Positions 9,084 to 17,509 of a DNA stretch of 64,000 nucleotides are shown here, piece by piece. The stretch is taken from positions 2,914,001 to 2,978,000 of the forward strand of contig NZ_CP028092.1 of NCBI RefSeq assembly GCF_005491705.1, given 5' to 3'. Position numbers and translations under genes: made by a program. The first letter of the stretch is position 1. Every line of letters starts with the position of its first letter. The stretch is from Pontibacter sp. SGAir0037. GTDB lineage: Bacteria; Bacteroidota; Bacteroidia; Cytophagales; Hymenobacteraceae. The notes beneath the pieces were generated by a model, which saw only the letters and a list, made by a program, of their open reading frames with translations, ran no database searches and was not told where the DNA came from.

Positions 9084-9620
9084 ATGATATTAACAGATCA
9101 GCAAATTTTAGAGGAGATAGAAAAAGGCACCATTCTGATTGAGCCGTTCCGGCCTTCCAGCCTTGGCACCAATTCATACGATGTGCATTTGGGCCGTTAC
9201 CTGGCTACTTACCGCGACGAAGTGTTGGATGCCCGTGCCCATAACGAGATAGACGTGTTTGAGATACCGGAAGAAGGCATCGTACTACGCCCGGAAGTTT
9301 TGTACTTGGGCGTTACCCTGGAGTATACCGAAACCCATGCACACGTGCCGTTTTTAGAAGGAAAATCGAGTGTTGGCCGTTTAGGTATAGATATACATGC
9401 TACAGCAGGAAAAGGCGACGTAGGCTTCTGTAATACCTGGACTTTGGAAATTTCTGTTACACAGCCTGTACGCGTATACTATGGGATGCCAATTGGGCAG
9501 TTAATCTACTTCGAAGTAAAAGGCGGTATCCAAAACTATTACAACAGGAAAGAGAACGCTAAATACAATACCCGCACTATTGCTCCGGTGGAGTCGATGA
9601 TGTGGAAAAATAAGTGGTAA
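9084..9620 (+). CDS. dcd: dCTP deaminase
   Basis: The start is placed at ATG 9084 (MILTDQQILEEI); a GTG at 9033 would add an unsupported hydrophobic N-terminus. The protein has 178 residues. It shows the dUTPase/Dcd superfamily pattern IEPFRPSSLGTNSYDVHLG, the EGKSSVGRLGI stretch containing the catalytic region, and HATAGKGDVGFCNTWTLEI. It makes dUTP from dCTP for thymidylate synthesis. A bifunctional dCTP deaminase/dUTPase is possible. A 20-bp perfect-stem terminator follows. Confidence 0.95.
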   Translation: MILTDQQILEEIEKGTILIEPFRPSSLGTNSYDVHLGRYLATYRDEVLDARAHNEIDVFEIPEEGIVLRPEVLYLGVTLEYTETHAHVPFLEGKSSVGRLGIDIHATAGKGDVGFCNTWTLEISVTQPVRVYYGMPIGQLIYFEVKGGIQNYYNRKENAKYNTRTIAPVESMMWKNKW

Positions 9621-9637
9621 AAGCAAATCACTGACAG

Positions 9638-9685
9638 TTAAAGCAAGAGAGGCTGCCCTGATACAGGCAGCCTCTCTTGCTTTAA
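9638..9685 (+). terminator. Terminator of dcd
   Basis: A 20-bp perfect stem: TTAAAGCAAGAGAGGCTGCC (9638-9657) pairs with 9666-9685, with an 8-base loop. No long T-tail follows, so it may act as a bidirectional or processing hairpin. Confidence 0.75.
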
Positions 9686-9802
9686 GCACAGATAATGGTA
9701 ATGTGCCTGATGTTACAGAAATGAATCATTCTGCCTGCTCCTTTGTTATTAAGACTGACACAACGAAGTACCTTATTAACACAACAAAATAAAACACAAC
9801 TT

Positions 9803-10225
9803 ATGAAGAAATTACTTGCATTAGCTCTCTTAACATTTGGAATTGTATTTGGCACAACTGCTTCCGGCAACAAAGTTTCGGTTGAAGCAAGAGCAGCAAA
9901 CATAAGCAGCCAGATGATTAAGGAACTACGCTTAAACAACTATCAGGCAAACAAGGTAAAAGAGATAAACCTGGCTGTAATTGCCAAAATAGCCGCTATA
10001 GAAAAAGCGTATGCAGGTAACGCCGAACTTATCGAGCAGAAGTGTAAAGAAGCACGCGCTGAACGCGATCTTGCATTGGAAGACATTTTAAGCACAGCCC
10101 AGTATAGCAACTACTTCGGAAACCGCAAAGCTTATACTCAGGCAGATAAAGCATATGTGGCCAATGCTGGTCAGGCTACAGAAAAAGCAGCTGATCTTAG
10201 GGCATCACTTTCTTCCACAAAATAA
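9803..10225 (+). CDS. Small exported helical protein of unknown function
   Basis: 140 residues from ATG 9803 (MKKLLALALLTFGIVFGTTASG, a signal peptide). The upstream in-frame start would add 20 residues ahead of it. The mature part is nearly all helix and charged (VKEINLAVIAKIAAIEKAY, CKEARAERDLALEDIL). The general layout recalls Spy/CpxP-like periplasmic helical proteins, although I see no LTxxQ motif, so that is only a resemblance. A strong terminator follows. Confidence 0.65.
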   Translation: MKKLLALALLTFGIVFGTTASGNKVSVEARAANISSQMIKELRLNNYQANKVKEINLAVIAKIAAIEKAYAGNAELIEQKCKEARAERDLALEDILSTAQYSNYFGNRKAYTQADKAYVANAGQATEKAADLRASLSSTK

Positions 10226-10252
10226 AGACCAACCAAACCTTTTTTAGATATT

Positions 10253-10282
10253 AAAAAAGCCACTCCTAAGAGTGGCTTTTTT
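10253..10282. terminator. Bidirectional terminator between the small exported gene and gldC
   Basis: A-run, stem GCCACTC (10259-10265), loop CTAA, stem GAGTGGC (10270-10276), T-run. T-tails exist on both strands, so it can end transcripts of both convergent neighbours. Confidence 0.88.
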
Positions 10283-10301
10283 GTTTATAACACAGGCATC
10301 A

Positions 10302-10640
10302 TTAGCCATTCTTTTGCCTGTCCTGCTCTACATGCTGCATCAGCTCTTCGCAGAGGGCACGCATTTTCTGGGCCATTACCTGGTCGCTGGTAGCAGTAGC
10401 GATGCTTTGTGCCATTGCACCAATGCTGTCAATGTAGAAGTATTTCATCTCCTCAACCGGCATATCCTTTGTCCAAAGGTCAATTTTCATTGTGCCCGCC
10501 TCATCTCTGTCCCAAAGAGAAATGTTAATGGCTTTGGCAAAATGTATTTTTTCTCCGGCATCGGTTGCTCTCCAGCTGATGGCTTCGGGAATCTTCTGAT
10601 CGTCCAGGGCAATGCTAAAGTATATCTCTGACTTCTTCAT
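10302..10640 (-). CDS. gldC: Gliding motility protein GldC
   Basis: 112 residues, starting MKKSEIYFSIALDDQKIPE, which matches the GldC family in length and opening (MKKSEI, DxxxxPExIxW). It lacks a signal peptide, consistent with a cytoplasmic protein. In Flavobacterium johnsoniae GldC is needed for efficient gliding and type IX secretion-linked motility and usually neighbours gldB. Here gldB is not adjacent, while the gldAFG transporter lies 2.4 kb further on. A TAACTTTG box sits 65 bases upstream. The call rests on recalled family similarity. Confidence 0.82.
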   Translation of the reverse strand: MKKSEIYFSIALDDQKIPEAISWRATDAGEKIHFAKAINISLWDRDEAGTMKIDLWTKDMPVEEMKYFYIDSIGAMAQSIATATSDQVMAQKMRALCEELMQHVEQDRQKNG

Positions 10641-10704
10641 TTTCGTAATTTTTGAACTTTGTTATATCTATATCTCGTAATATGCCTACTCACATATATT
10701 AGTA

Positions 10705-10712
10705 CAAAGTTA
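10705..10712 (-). promoter_or_regulatory. Predicted -7 box of the gldC promoter
   Basis: TAACTTTG on the minus strand, a match to TAnnTTTG, ~65 bases upstream of the gldC ATG. It overlaps the region just before the divergent lipoprotein gene (start 10717). Confidence 0.5.
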
Positions 10713-10716
10713 CGCG

Positions 10717-11751
10717 ATGCGATACGGAATAAAAACCCTCTTACTGCTTTTTACAACAATCACCTTTACAGGCTGTGCCTCCTTATTTCAAAAAGATAAG
10801 AATTTGCACACGGTAGCCTTTTATAACGTTGAGAAATTATACGATACGCAAGCCAGCACCGAGCGAAACGATCTGGATTTTACTCCAGGCGGAGCTCTTG
10901 CCTGGGACGACACACGGTACCGAAAGAAGATCAGCAACCTGGCTAATGTTATGCAGGACATCGGTGGTAAAAAAGGAGCTACGCTAATAGGCCTGAGCGA
11001 GGTTGAGAACCAGCAGGTTGTAAAAGACCTGATGAATACTACACCGCTTAAAAAGCACAACTATGCCATTATTCACTACGAATCTCCTGATATAGCTGGC
11101 CTGGATCTGGCTTTCCTCTACAATCCTAAACAATTTACGCCAACAGCGCACCGCACTATTCCGGTTGAAAACCTGCCGAGGAACACGAAAACCAGAGAGA
11201 TAGTAGAAATTAAAGGACTGTTGCAGAAAGAACCGATAACGATATACCTGAACCACTGGCCAGACAATACGGGCAATGTAAGAGCCGGAGCGCAAAATCG
11301 TAGAGCTGCCGCTACCACGCTACGTAAACTTATCGACAATCTGCTGGAAGCTGATCCCAACGCTAAAATAATTGTGATGGGTGATTTTGGGGAGCTGCCC
11401 TCCTCGCCGATCCTGGAAAACGTTTTAAAAGCTACCGGGCGTCCTAACCCTGCTTATAACAAGGAACTTTTCAATATCTTTTATATGGCCCATGTGCAAG
11501 GTAACGGCAGTGTATACAGGAGAAACAAATTCCAGATGCTGGATCAAATTATGGTTTCTAAATCTTTTTTAAACGGGCAGGGGCTGCAGTATGTCAGAGG
11601 CTCTGAGCATATACATGCACCAGATTTTGCCAAACACAATTTCGGGAAGCTGAAAAATAGCCCTATCAGAACCTTCACGGGCACCACCTACTTGGGGGGA
11701 TACAGCGACCACTTCCCGATATACATAAAGCTCCAGAAAGGGAAAAGATAA
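10717..11751 (+). CDS. Endonuclease/exonuclease/phosphatase-fold lipoprotein
   Basis: 344 residues. The N-terminus MRYGIKTLLLLFTTITFTGC ends in a lipobox (FTGC), so a lipid-anchored envelope protein is likely. Family marks of the EEP fold are VAFYNVEKLYDT (metal and substrate strand), IGLSEVENQQV (metal-binding Glu), IYLNHWPDN, IVMGDFGELPSS (usually GDFN) and the terminal YSDHFPIYIKL (catalytic Asp-His). The residue after GDF is Gly instead of the usual Asn. It could be a secreted nuclease or a phosphodiesterase; the substrate is unknown. It shares a palindromic terminator with dnaN. Confidence 0.85.
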   Translation: MRYGIKTLLLLFTTITFTGCASLFQKDKNLHTVAFYNVEKLYDTQASTERNDLDFTPGGALAWDDTRYRKKISNLANVMQDIGGKKGATLIGLSEVENQQVVKDLMNTTPLKKHNYAIIHYESPDIAGLDLAFLYNPKQFTPTAHRTIPVENLPRNTKTREIVEIKGLLQKEPITIYLNHWPDNTGNVRAGAQNRRAAATTLRKLIDNLLEADPNAKIIVMGDFGELPSSPILENVLKATGRPNPAYNKELFNIFYMAHVQGNGSVYRRNKFQMLDQIMVSKSFLNGQGLQYVRGSEHIHAPDFAKHNFGKLKNSPIRTFTGTTYLGGYSDHFPIYIKLQKGKR

Positions 11752-11763
11752 GCCGCTAAAAGC

Positions 11764-11795
11764 ACAAAAGGCGGGCCATATGGCCCGCCTTTTGT
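11764..11795. terminator. Perfect palindromic bidirectional terminator
   Basis: A 32-base perfect palindrome: ACAAAAGGCGGGCCAT (11764-11779) followed by its exact reverse complement to 11795. It lies between the convergent lipoprotein gene and dnaN and has A/T flanks on both sides. Confidence 0.85.
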
Positions 11796-11813
11796 ACATA
11801 AGGAGAAAATTCC

Positions 11814-12938
11814 TTATACGTAATTGTTCAGCATTACTGGCATTACCAGCATTAAAACATTTTCATTATCTTCATTGGTAAGCGGCATTAATAAACCAGC
11901 TCTGTTCGGAGTTGATAATTCAAATGTGATCTCATCAGAATCCATATTATTCAGCATCTCGATCAGGAACTTGGCATTAAATCCGATTTCCATATCCTCT
12001 CCTTCATACTGGCAAGACAAACGCTCGTTTGCTTCGTTAGAGAAATCCAGGTCTTCGGCAGAAACCTGAAGCTCAGAGCCAGAAAGTTTTAACCTGATCT
12101 GGTGCGTTGTTTTATTCGAGTAGATAGAGATACGTCTGACAGAGCTTAAAAGAGCAGTACGTTCAATAACCAGTTTATTCGGGTTTTTCACCGGAATAAC
12201 GTTCTCGTAATCAGGATAACGCTCATCTATCAGGCGGCACACCATACGGATGTTATCAAAGCTGAAGAAGGCGTTCGACTGGTTAAACTCTACACGCACA
12301 GCTGTTGCTTCGGTTGGCAGCGTAGATTTTAGCAGCGTAAAAGCTTTGCGCGGAATAATCAGAGATGCTTCCTGGCTGGTTGTGATATCCTGGCGGCGGT
12401 AGCGTAACAAACGGTGACCATCCGTCGCCACAAAAGTAACATTATCAGAACGTAGTTGAACGAAGATACCCGTCATAGCCGGACGAAGCTCATCGTTGCT
12501 AACTGCAAAAATAGTTTTATTGATAGCTCTGGAAAGCACGTTAGACGGTATCTCAATCGCGTTGTCTCCTTTTACAACCGGCACACGCGGAAAATCCGTT
12601 GCATTCTCGCCTGAAAGTTTGTAGCGGCCGTTAGAAGAACTGATCTCAATAGTATACGTCTCTTCGTCGATAGTGAAGGTTACCGGCTGATCTGGCAGGT
12701 TCTTAAGCGTTTCCAGCAAAATTTTAGCAGGAGCCGCTATACGGCCATTTTCCCTTGCCTCAACCGGCAGCTCTGTAATCATGGATGTTTCCAGATCGCT
12801 GGCGGTAATGGTAAGTGTGCTTTCGTTTATTTCGAACAAAAAGTTCTCTAGGATAGGAACCACCGGATTGCTGGTTACTACTCCGTTTATGCTGGCTAAC
12901 TGCTTTAAGAGAGCAGATGAAGAAACGATAAATTTCAT
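11814..12938 (-). CDS. dnaN: DNA polymerase III beta subunit (sliding clamp)
   Basis: 374 residues with the three tandem clamp domains. Signature stretches are MKFIVSSSALLKQL, LEDFLF-type ILENFLFEI, GRYKLSGENATDFPRVP, FVATDGHRLLRYR and the C-terminal VLMLVMPVML. It forms the ring that tethers DNA polymerase III to DNA. It is not next to dnaA or gyrB here, so this locus is not a classical origin arrangement. A TAACTTTG promoter box lies 27-34 bases upstream. Confidence 0.97.
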   Translation of the reverse strand: MKFIVSSSALLKQLASINGVVTSNPVVPILENFLFEINESTLTITASDLETSMITELPVEARENGRIAAPAKILLETLKNLPDQPVTFTIDEETYTIEISSSNGRYKLSGENATDFPRVPVVKGDNAIEIPSNVLSRAINKTIFAVSNDELRPAMTGIFVQLRSDNVTFVATDGHRLLRYRRQDITTSQEASLIIPRKAFTLLKSTLPTEATAVRVEFNQSNAFFSFDNIRMVCRLIDERYPDYENVIPVKNPNKLVIERTALLSSVRRISIYSNKTTHQIRLKLSGSELQVSAEDLDFSNEANERLSCQYEGEDMEIGFNAKFLIEMLNNMDSDEITFELSTPNRAGLLMPLTNEDNENVLMLVMPVMLNNYV

Positions 12939-12964
12939 TACGTATACTTATAATGTTATTAAGG

Positions 12965-12972
12965 CAAAGTTA
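12965..12972 (-). promoter_or_regulatory. Predicted -7 box of the dnaN promoter
   Basis: TAACTTTG on the minus strand, ending 26 bases before the dnaN ATG. No clear -33 TTTG is seen. Confidence 0.55.
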
Positions 12973-13041
12973 TAAATATTTTGCATTTATACTACTTGCC
13001 AGCGGCCTCCTTTTTCAGGAAAACATATAGAAAAATCAATT

Positions 13042-14742
13042 TTAGAAGCGCTCATACTTTCTTTTTCGGATATAATAGCGCACAACTCCAAAAATGATAA
13101 GCAACACAACCGGCACTACCAGGTTTATCAGCTGCCAGGTAGTTCTTTCTTCCTTTACTCTTACCCGATCCAAAGGCCGTAGTTGTATTTCCTTACTGCG
13201 CACGTTTATAAGACCTTCCGAATCGAGCAGGTAATGAATGGTATTCAGAGCCAGCTCCCGGTTCGCAAAGGTGATGTTATTATAGCGGTCAAAACCTAAC
13301 TCATAAGCCTGCCCTGTTCTGGGGTTGATTTCATTTCGAACCAAGTCGCCATCTGAAAATACTGCTATTTTAGAAGCCACTCCCTGCTCCTGTACCTGTG
13401 TCTGCTGCACGCCTTCAGGTGCTCTTCTGTTCCGGAAAAGGGAGGTAAACTCTCCCTCCAGTAGAAATCCTACCGGCTGATTACCAGCCTGGTACTGCTC
13501 CGGGTTCACCTGCATGCGTGCCTCCTCCAGGGTTAGCGGTACAGGCACCTGCATAATGCGCGAGTAAAGTGAGGTGTGCAGCAACGGCGTTTTACGTATC
13601 CCATCAGCACGAACCGTATCTATAGTACCTATAAAGCGGGAGAGTACGGCATCCAGGTTGCGGGTGATAGGATGCTTGCTGAACGTATTCAGAATCGGAT
13701 AAAAGCGCCAGTTCATCATCTCCGTCTGTGGCCTGTCCCCCAGATAGCCTGTTACCATAGGTATAAAGGCAGAGTTGAGGTCCATGATCATCGTCTGGTT
13801 GAGGCGCGCGCCATAGCGGAAAAGCAGATCATCCAGGTTCAGGTTATAAGGTACGGCAAACATGCCGCCAGCGCCCACACTATCCATGTTGGCATTCAAG
13901 GCATCAACAAAAAATACTGCTTTGCCACCTTTCATTATAAACTGATCAATTTTGTACTTATCTGCTTCGGAGAAGGCAGCAGTAGGCTTCGCCACTATGA
14001 TCAGATCAAGCCCTTCCAAAGTCGGAATCAGGTTTAAATCGCCACGCGCTACTCTGTAAAACTCCTGCAGAGAACCTAAAAGATCTGTTACCTGCTGCAT
14101 TTCCAGCTCCCCCTGACCAGTAATATAGCCAATGGTTTTGTTGCCCTGCAAAGCAACTTTCCGGATGGCCGTAGCCAGCTCATACTCCACCCCTTCCACC
14201 GACTGGTTTAGCCGCTGTTCGGCAGAGGCAGAGAGGTTGCCTTTCAACAGCGAAACGCCTGCCTCTTTGCCTTTATATTTCACCAGTGCTCCCGGAAACA
14301 CCAGCCTTTCCACCTGCTTTCCTTCTTCATTTGCCCGTAGGTTGGTGGGCTGTATGCCTTTCTTAGCCAGGTTTGTAATATACTCTACCCGTTGCTCTTC
14401 GTCCTGTATATCGTTCGGATCGATGAATATATATCTAATATTTCCTCCGGCATAAATCCTGAACTCCTCCAGCGTCTCCCTGACAGATTGTTGTAATCGT
14501 TTAAAACCCGCCGGGAAATCGCCCTCTAAGTATACTTCTACCACTACCTCGTCCTCCAGTTGCTGAAGCATCTGTTTGGTAACAGGTGCAATGGTGTAAC
14601 GCTTATCTTCTGTTAAATCGAGGCGGAAGAAATAGGTAGAAGCCAGCAGGTTTAACAGGACAATGCCTGCCACCCACAGGAAAAACCGCAGAAAATCCTG
14701 GTTTCGCTTGCTCTTAAACTGTTTTGGCTGCTCGGTTACCAT
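13042..14742 (-). CDS. gldG: Gliding motility ABC transporter auxiliary/substrate-binding protein GldG
   Basis: 566 residues. An N-terminal membrane anchor (residues ~19-39, FFLWVAGIVLLNLLASTYFF) is followed by an extracytoplasmic region of the ABC_transp_aux/DUF4350 type (VVEVYLEGDFPAGFKRL, KTIGYITGQGELEM) and a C-terminal membrane segment (LINLVVPVVLLIIFGVVRYYI). GldG partners GldF and GldA in the gliding-motility ABC transporter. Its ATG overlaps the gldF stop by 7 bases, which indicates translational coupling. Confidence 0.93.
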   Translation of the reverse strand: MVTEQPKQFKSKRNQDFLRFFLWVAGIVLLNLLASTYFFRLDLTEDKRYTIAPVTKQMLQQLEDEVVVEVYLEGDFPAGFKRLQQSVRETLEEFRIYAGGNIRYIFIDPNDIQDEEQRVEYITNLAKKGIQPTNLRANEEGKQVERLVFPGALVKYKGKEAGVSLLKGNLSASAEQRLNQSVEGVEYELATAIRKVALQGNKTIGYITGQGELEMQQVTDLLGSLQEFYRVARGDLNLIPTLEGLDLIIVAKPTAAFSEADKYKIDQFIMKGGKAVFFVDALNANMDSVGAGGMFAVPYNLNLDDLLFRYGARLNQTMIMDLNSAFIPMVTGYLGDRPQTEMMNWRFYPILNTFSKHPITRNLDAVLSRFIGTIDTVRADGIRKTPLLHTSLYSRIMQVPVPLTLEEARMQVNPEQYQAGNQPVGFLLEGEFTSLFRNRRAPEGVQQTQVQEQGVASKIAVFSDGDLVRNEINPRTGQAYELGFDRYNNITFANRELALNTIHYLLDSEGLINVRSKEIQLRPLDRVRVKEERTTWQLINLVVPVVLLIIFGVVRYYIRKRKYERF

Positions 14743-15464
14743 TTTCTGCTCCTCAGTACAAGTTTAGTGGCCAATACCATAATAGCTATTACGCTAACAA
14801 AATACAGCACATCTCTCGAATCTATCAGCCCCTTGCTGATAGCGGTATAGTGGTTTGCAATACCTAATTGGTTGATGTAGTAACTGTAGCTTGTTAAAGC
14901 CGGAATAGAGGCAATTGATTCGAAGCCGGTATAGATGATAAAGCACAAGAAAACAGCAATCACAAACGAAATAATCTGGTTACTGGAAATAGAGGATGCA
15001 AAAACACCTATGGCTGCAAAAACCCCGGAAAGAAAGACCAGCCCCAGGTAAGAGCCTACCACTGCCGCTGAATCTACGTTGCCTTTCGGGTTGCCAAGTT
15101 CGTAAACCGTATAATAGTAAATAAGCGTAGGCACCAGCGCAAACAAAGCCAGCAGCAATGCTGCAAAGTATTTACCTAAGATCAGCTGTAAATCAGAAAT
15201 GGGCTTGGTTAGCAGCAACTCAATGGTTCCCTCCCGCTTCTCCTCTGCAAAAGTCCGCATGGTAATAGCGGGTATCAGGAACAGGAATACCCAGGGAGCC
15301 ATGTTAAACAGGGTTTGCATATCGGCAAAACCATAGTCGAGTACGCTGCTTTCCGGGAACACCCACATAAACATACCGATTGCTACCAGAAACACCGTAA
15401 TCACGATGTAAGCAATCAGTGAGTTCAGGAAACCGTTAAACTCTTTTTTTAGTATGGATAACAT
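14736..15464 (-). CDS. gldF: Gliding motility ABC transporter permease GldF
   Basis: 242 residues with about six membrane helices, starting MLSILKKEFNGFLNSL. It shows the ABC-2 permease pattern, including the cytoplasmic TFAEEKREGTIELLLTKPISD segment shared by GldF and CcmB-like permeases. It is the membrane channel of the GldAFG transporter. It overlaps gldG. gldA lies upstream, separated by a ~115-base AT-rich inverted repeat, so gldA-gldF-gldG are probably one transcript with a hairpin between the first two genes. Confidence 0.93.
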   Translation of the reverse strand: MLSILKKEFNGFLNSLIAYIVITVFLVAIGMFMWVFPESSVLDYGFADMQTLFNMAPWVFLFLIPAITMRTFAEEKREGTIELLLTKPISDLQLILGKYFAALLLALFALVPTLIYYYTVYELGNPKGNVDSAAVVGSYLGLVFLSGVFAAIGVFASSISSNQIISFVIAVFLCFIIYTGFESIASIPALTSYSYYINQLGIANHYTAISKGLIDSRDVLYFVSVIAIMVLATKLVLRSRKW

Positions 15465-15470
15465 TCTTTA

Positions 15471-15578
15471 TTTAATTAAAAATTATGAATTAGAAATTAG
15501 AAATTTTGGACCCGCAGCTAACTAAATGTCTCTGCTATCGATCCGACTTTTTCTATTTCTAATTTTTAATTTCTGATT
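15471..15578. repeat. AT-rich intergenic inverted repeat between gldA and gldF
   Basis: The left arm (15474-15505) has units such as 'aattaaaaattatgaattag'. The right arm (15550-15578) carries the complementary 'tttctaatttttaatttctg'. A ~45-base non-repetitive centre separates them. The word pattern is shared with 2132-2232 and 25121-25262. Confidence 0.6.
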
Positions 15579-15579
15579 A

Positions 15580-16491
15580 CTATTTCGTTAGTTGTTGAAA
15601 TATCTTTTCCAGTGAATTTTCTTCTTGGCGAAGCCCTACCAGTGGCCAGTTTCGTTCGGCTGCAATCCGGAAAACAGCAGACCGGATATCGGCATCTTTC
15701 TGAGATATAACACGATAGGTATAGCCTTGTGCAAGACCAACTGTTAAAACGCCTGGTATAATTTGCAGTGCTTCAATTTCTACCGGCTGCTCAAACTCCA
15801 CCAGCGTTGTTTTCTCTCCTCTGTCACCGGCCTGTAGGCTGGCTACATCGCTATCAGCAACTAACTTTCCCCTGTTTATAATCACCACCCGGTCGCAGAT
15901 AGCCGCTACTTCCTGCATAATGTGCGTAGAAAAAATAACTGTTTTATCCTGCCCAATGCGTTTGATAAGCGAACGGATTTCCACAATCTGGTTTGGGTCA
16001 AGTCCTGTAGTTGGTTCATCCAGTATAAGGACCTTCGGATCGTGTACCAACGCCTGTGCCAGGCCTACTCTCTGACGATATCCTTTGGAAAGGGCACTAA
16101 TTTTCTTTCCCTGCTCCAATGTAAGCCCGCAAAGCTCCACCATTTCCTTTACCCGGTCCTTTGCCTTTCTGCCCTTTAAACCATAAACAGAAGCCACAAA
16201 AGCCAGGTATTCGTGCACATACATATCCAGGTACAGCGGGTTATGTTCCGGCAAATAGCCCACACTGCGGCGCACAGCCATTGGCTCCCGCACTACATCA
16301 TACCCGTTTACCAGTATAGTACCTGCACTCGGAGGCAGATAACAGGTGGCAATTTTCATGGTTGTAGATTTCCCGGCCCCATTCGGACCCAGAAAACCTA
16401 CAATTTCGCCCTGCCCTGCCGTAAAACTGATGGCATCTACCGCATGCTGCGAGCCAAATAGTTTTGTTAAGTTATTTACTTCAACAGACAA
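15580..16491 (-). CDS. gldA: Gliding motility ABC transporter ATP-binding protein GldA
   Basis: 303 residues with an ATPase domain: Walker A GPNGAGKSTT (~residues 35-44), Q-loop VGYLPEHNPLY, signature-type LSKGYRQRVG, Walker B VLILDEPTTGLDP and switch ...IFSTHIMQEV. A ~80-residue C-terminal extension follows, as in the GldA family (TIGR03522 type). The 'YLPEHNPLY' Q-loop is characteristic. No ATG is available: the frame begins at TTG 16491 (L/M-SVEVNNLTKLFG), and codons upstream run to a stop without an ATG. It energises GldF/GldG and is required for gliding in Flavobacterium. Confidence 0.93.
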   Translation of the reverse strand: MSVEVNNLTKLFGSQHAVDAISFTAGQGEIVGFLGPNGAGKSTTMKIATCYLPPSAGTILVNGYDVVREPMAVRRSVGYLPEHNPLYLDMYVHEYLAFVASVYGLKGRKAKDRVKEMVELCGLTLEQGKKISALSKGYRQRVGLAQALVHDPKVLILDEPTTGLDPNQIVEIRSLIKRIGQDKTVIFSTHIMQEVAAICDRVVIINRGKLVADSDVASLQAGDRGEKTTLVEFEQPVEIEALQIIPGVLTVGLAQGYTYRVISQKDADIRSAVFRIAAERNWPLVGLRQEENSLEKIFQQLTK

Positions 16492-16561
16492 TTTTGAAAA
16501 GATAAGAATGAATAAACAATGATGTTCTTCTCTTTGATTTAGAGCTTATGCTATAGGAAAA

Positions 16562-16615
16562 AAGCAGCAATTCTTAACGCTGTTTCTCCAGCTTAATTGT
16601 TTACCTGCTGCTTCT
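16562..16615 (-). terminator. Terminator of the first short-chain dehydrogenase gene
   Basis: On the minus strand AAGCAGCAGG near 16615-16606 pairs with the distal TTGCTGCTT near 16570-16562, with an inner GCTG/CAGC pairing and a T-run. It separates the dehydrogenase transcript from gldA. Confidence 0.6.
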
Positions 16616-16666
16616 TTTATTCCCGAACTTGCTCTGCAAAGCTACAAAAGCCGAGCCAGACTCTGC

Positions 16667-17371
16667 TTATTTCTGGCGTTTTCCCTTAGGCATAAGCGGG
16701 CGAACTTCAATATCTATGTGGTGGTAATTCGGGTGAGACTCTAAAGCATGCAGAATAGTAGAAGCAATGTCTTCGGGCCGCATCATGTTGTCATTGAGTG
16801 TAACGCTTTCTATCGGATCGAAGAAATTTGTTTTAACTGAGCCGGGATAAATGCAGGTGACCTTTACTCCATACTCCCGCACTTCTTTGTACAGGGAATG
16901 CGAAAGCCCCCGTACCGCATGCTTGGTAGCACAATAGCCCGACATTTGCTCCACACCTGTAGTACCTGCAATAGAAGAGATGTTAATGATATGCCCTTCC
17001 TCCTGCTCTTTCATGCCTGGTACCACCAAACGTGTACAGTAAAAGAGGCCATTCACATTGGTATCGAACATGGTATGCCACTCATCCAGAGTTTGCTCTT
17101 CCAGTTTAGCAGAAAAGCCTAATCCGGCATTGTTTACAAGTATAGTAATGTTCCCGCCCAGTTTTTCAACAGTCTGGTTAAAAGCTTCCTGCACCTGCTC
17201 TGGCTTTCGTATATCGCAGGCAAAGAAAGAAAAGTTTTCGTGTTCAAGGTCAGAGGCTGTTCTTCCCCAGCCTGCTACTTTTACTCCTTTCTCTAATAAC
17301 GCCTGAGTGGTGGCAAGGCCAATACCACGGCTTGCACCAGTTACAACTGCTATCTTTCCGGTTAGATTCAT
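16667..17371 (-). CDS. Short-chain dehydrogenase/reductase (SDR)
   Basis: The start is placed at ATG 17371 (MNLTGKIAVVTGASRGIG), giving 234 residues; an upstream in-frame start would add a hydrophobic tail not typical of the family. It shows the Rossmann TGASRGIG dinucleotide loop, NNAG (in LVNNAGLGF), catalytic Ser in INISSIAGTTG and YCATK (Tyr-x3-Lys). It is a classical-type SDR of ketoreductase or alcohol-dehydrogenase kind; the substrate is unknown. It follows another SDR (17510-18217) on the same strand after ~140 bases. Confidence 0.88.
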   Translation of the reverse strand: MNLTGKIAVVTGASRGIGLATTQALLEKGVKVAGWGRTASDLEHENFSFFACDIRKPEQVQEAFNQTVEKLGGNITILVNNAGLGFSAKLEEQTLDEWHTMFDTNVNGLFYCTRLVVPGMKEQEEGHIINISSIAGTTGVEQMSGYCATKHAVRGLSHSLYKEVREYGVKVTCIYPGSVKTNFFDPIESVTLNDNMMRPEDIASTILHALESHPNYHHIDIEVRPLMPKGKRQK

Positions 17372-17509
17372 AATTAAGATTAAATTGCTGCTAACTATAC
17401 ATAGAAACAGTAAAATCCTCAACAATTTTTTACTGATCTTTCTTATTAATTGATTTTACAAAAGTATCAAAGTTTGTATTACATGCCTGAACGGAAAGAC
17501 AGGATTTAC

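Noticed and set aside
10272-10631. Plus-strand frame opposite gldC
   Set aside because: It is the antisense shadow of the recognisable GldC gene.
11814-12938. Replication origin next to dnaN
   Set aside because: No dnaA gene, DnaA-box cluster or other origin marks; neighbours are gliding and lipoprotein genes.
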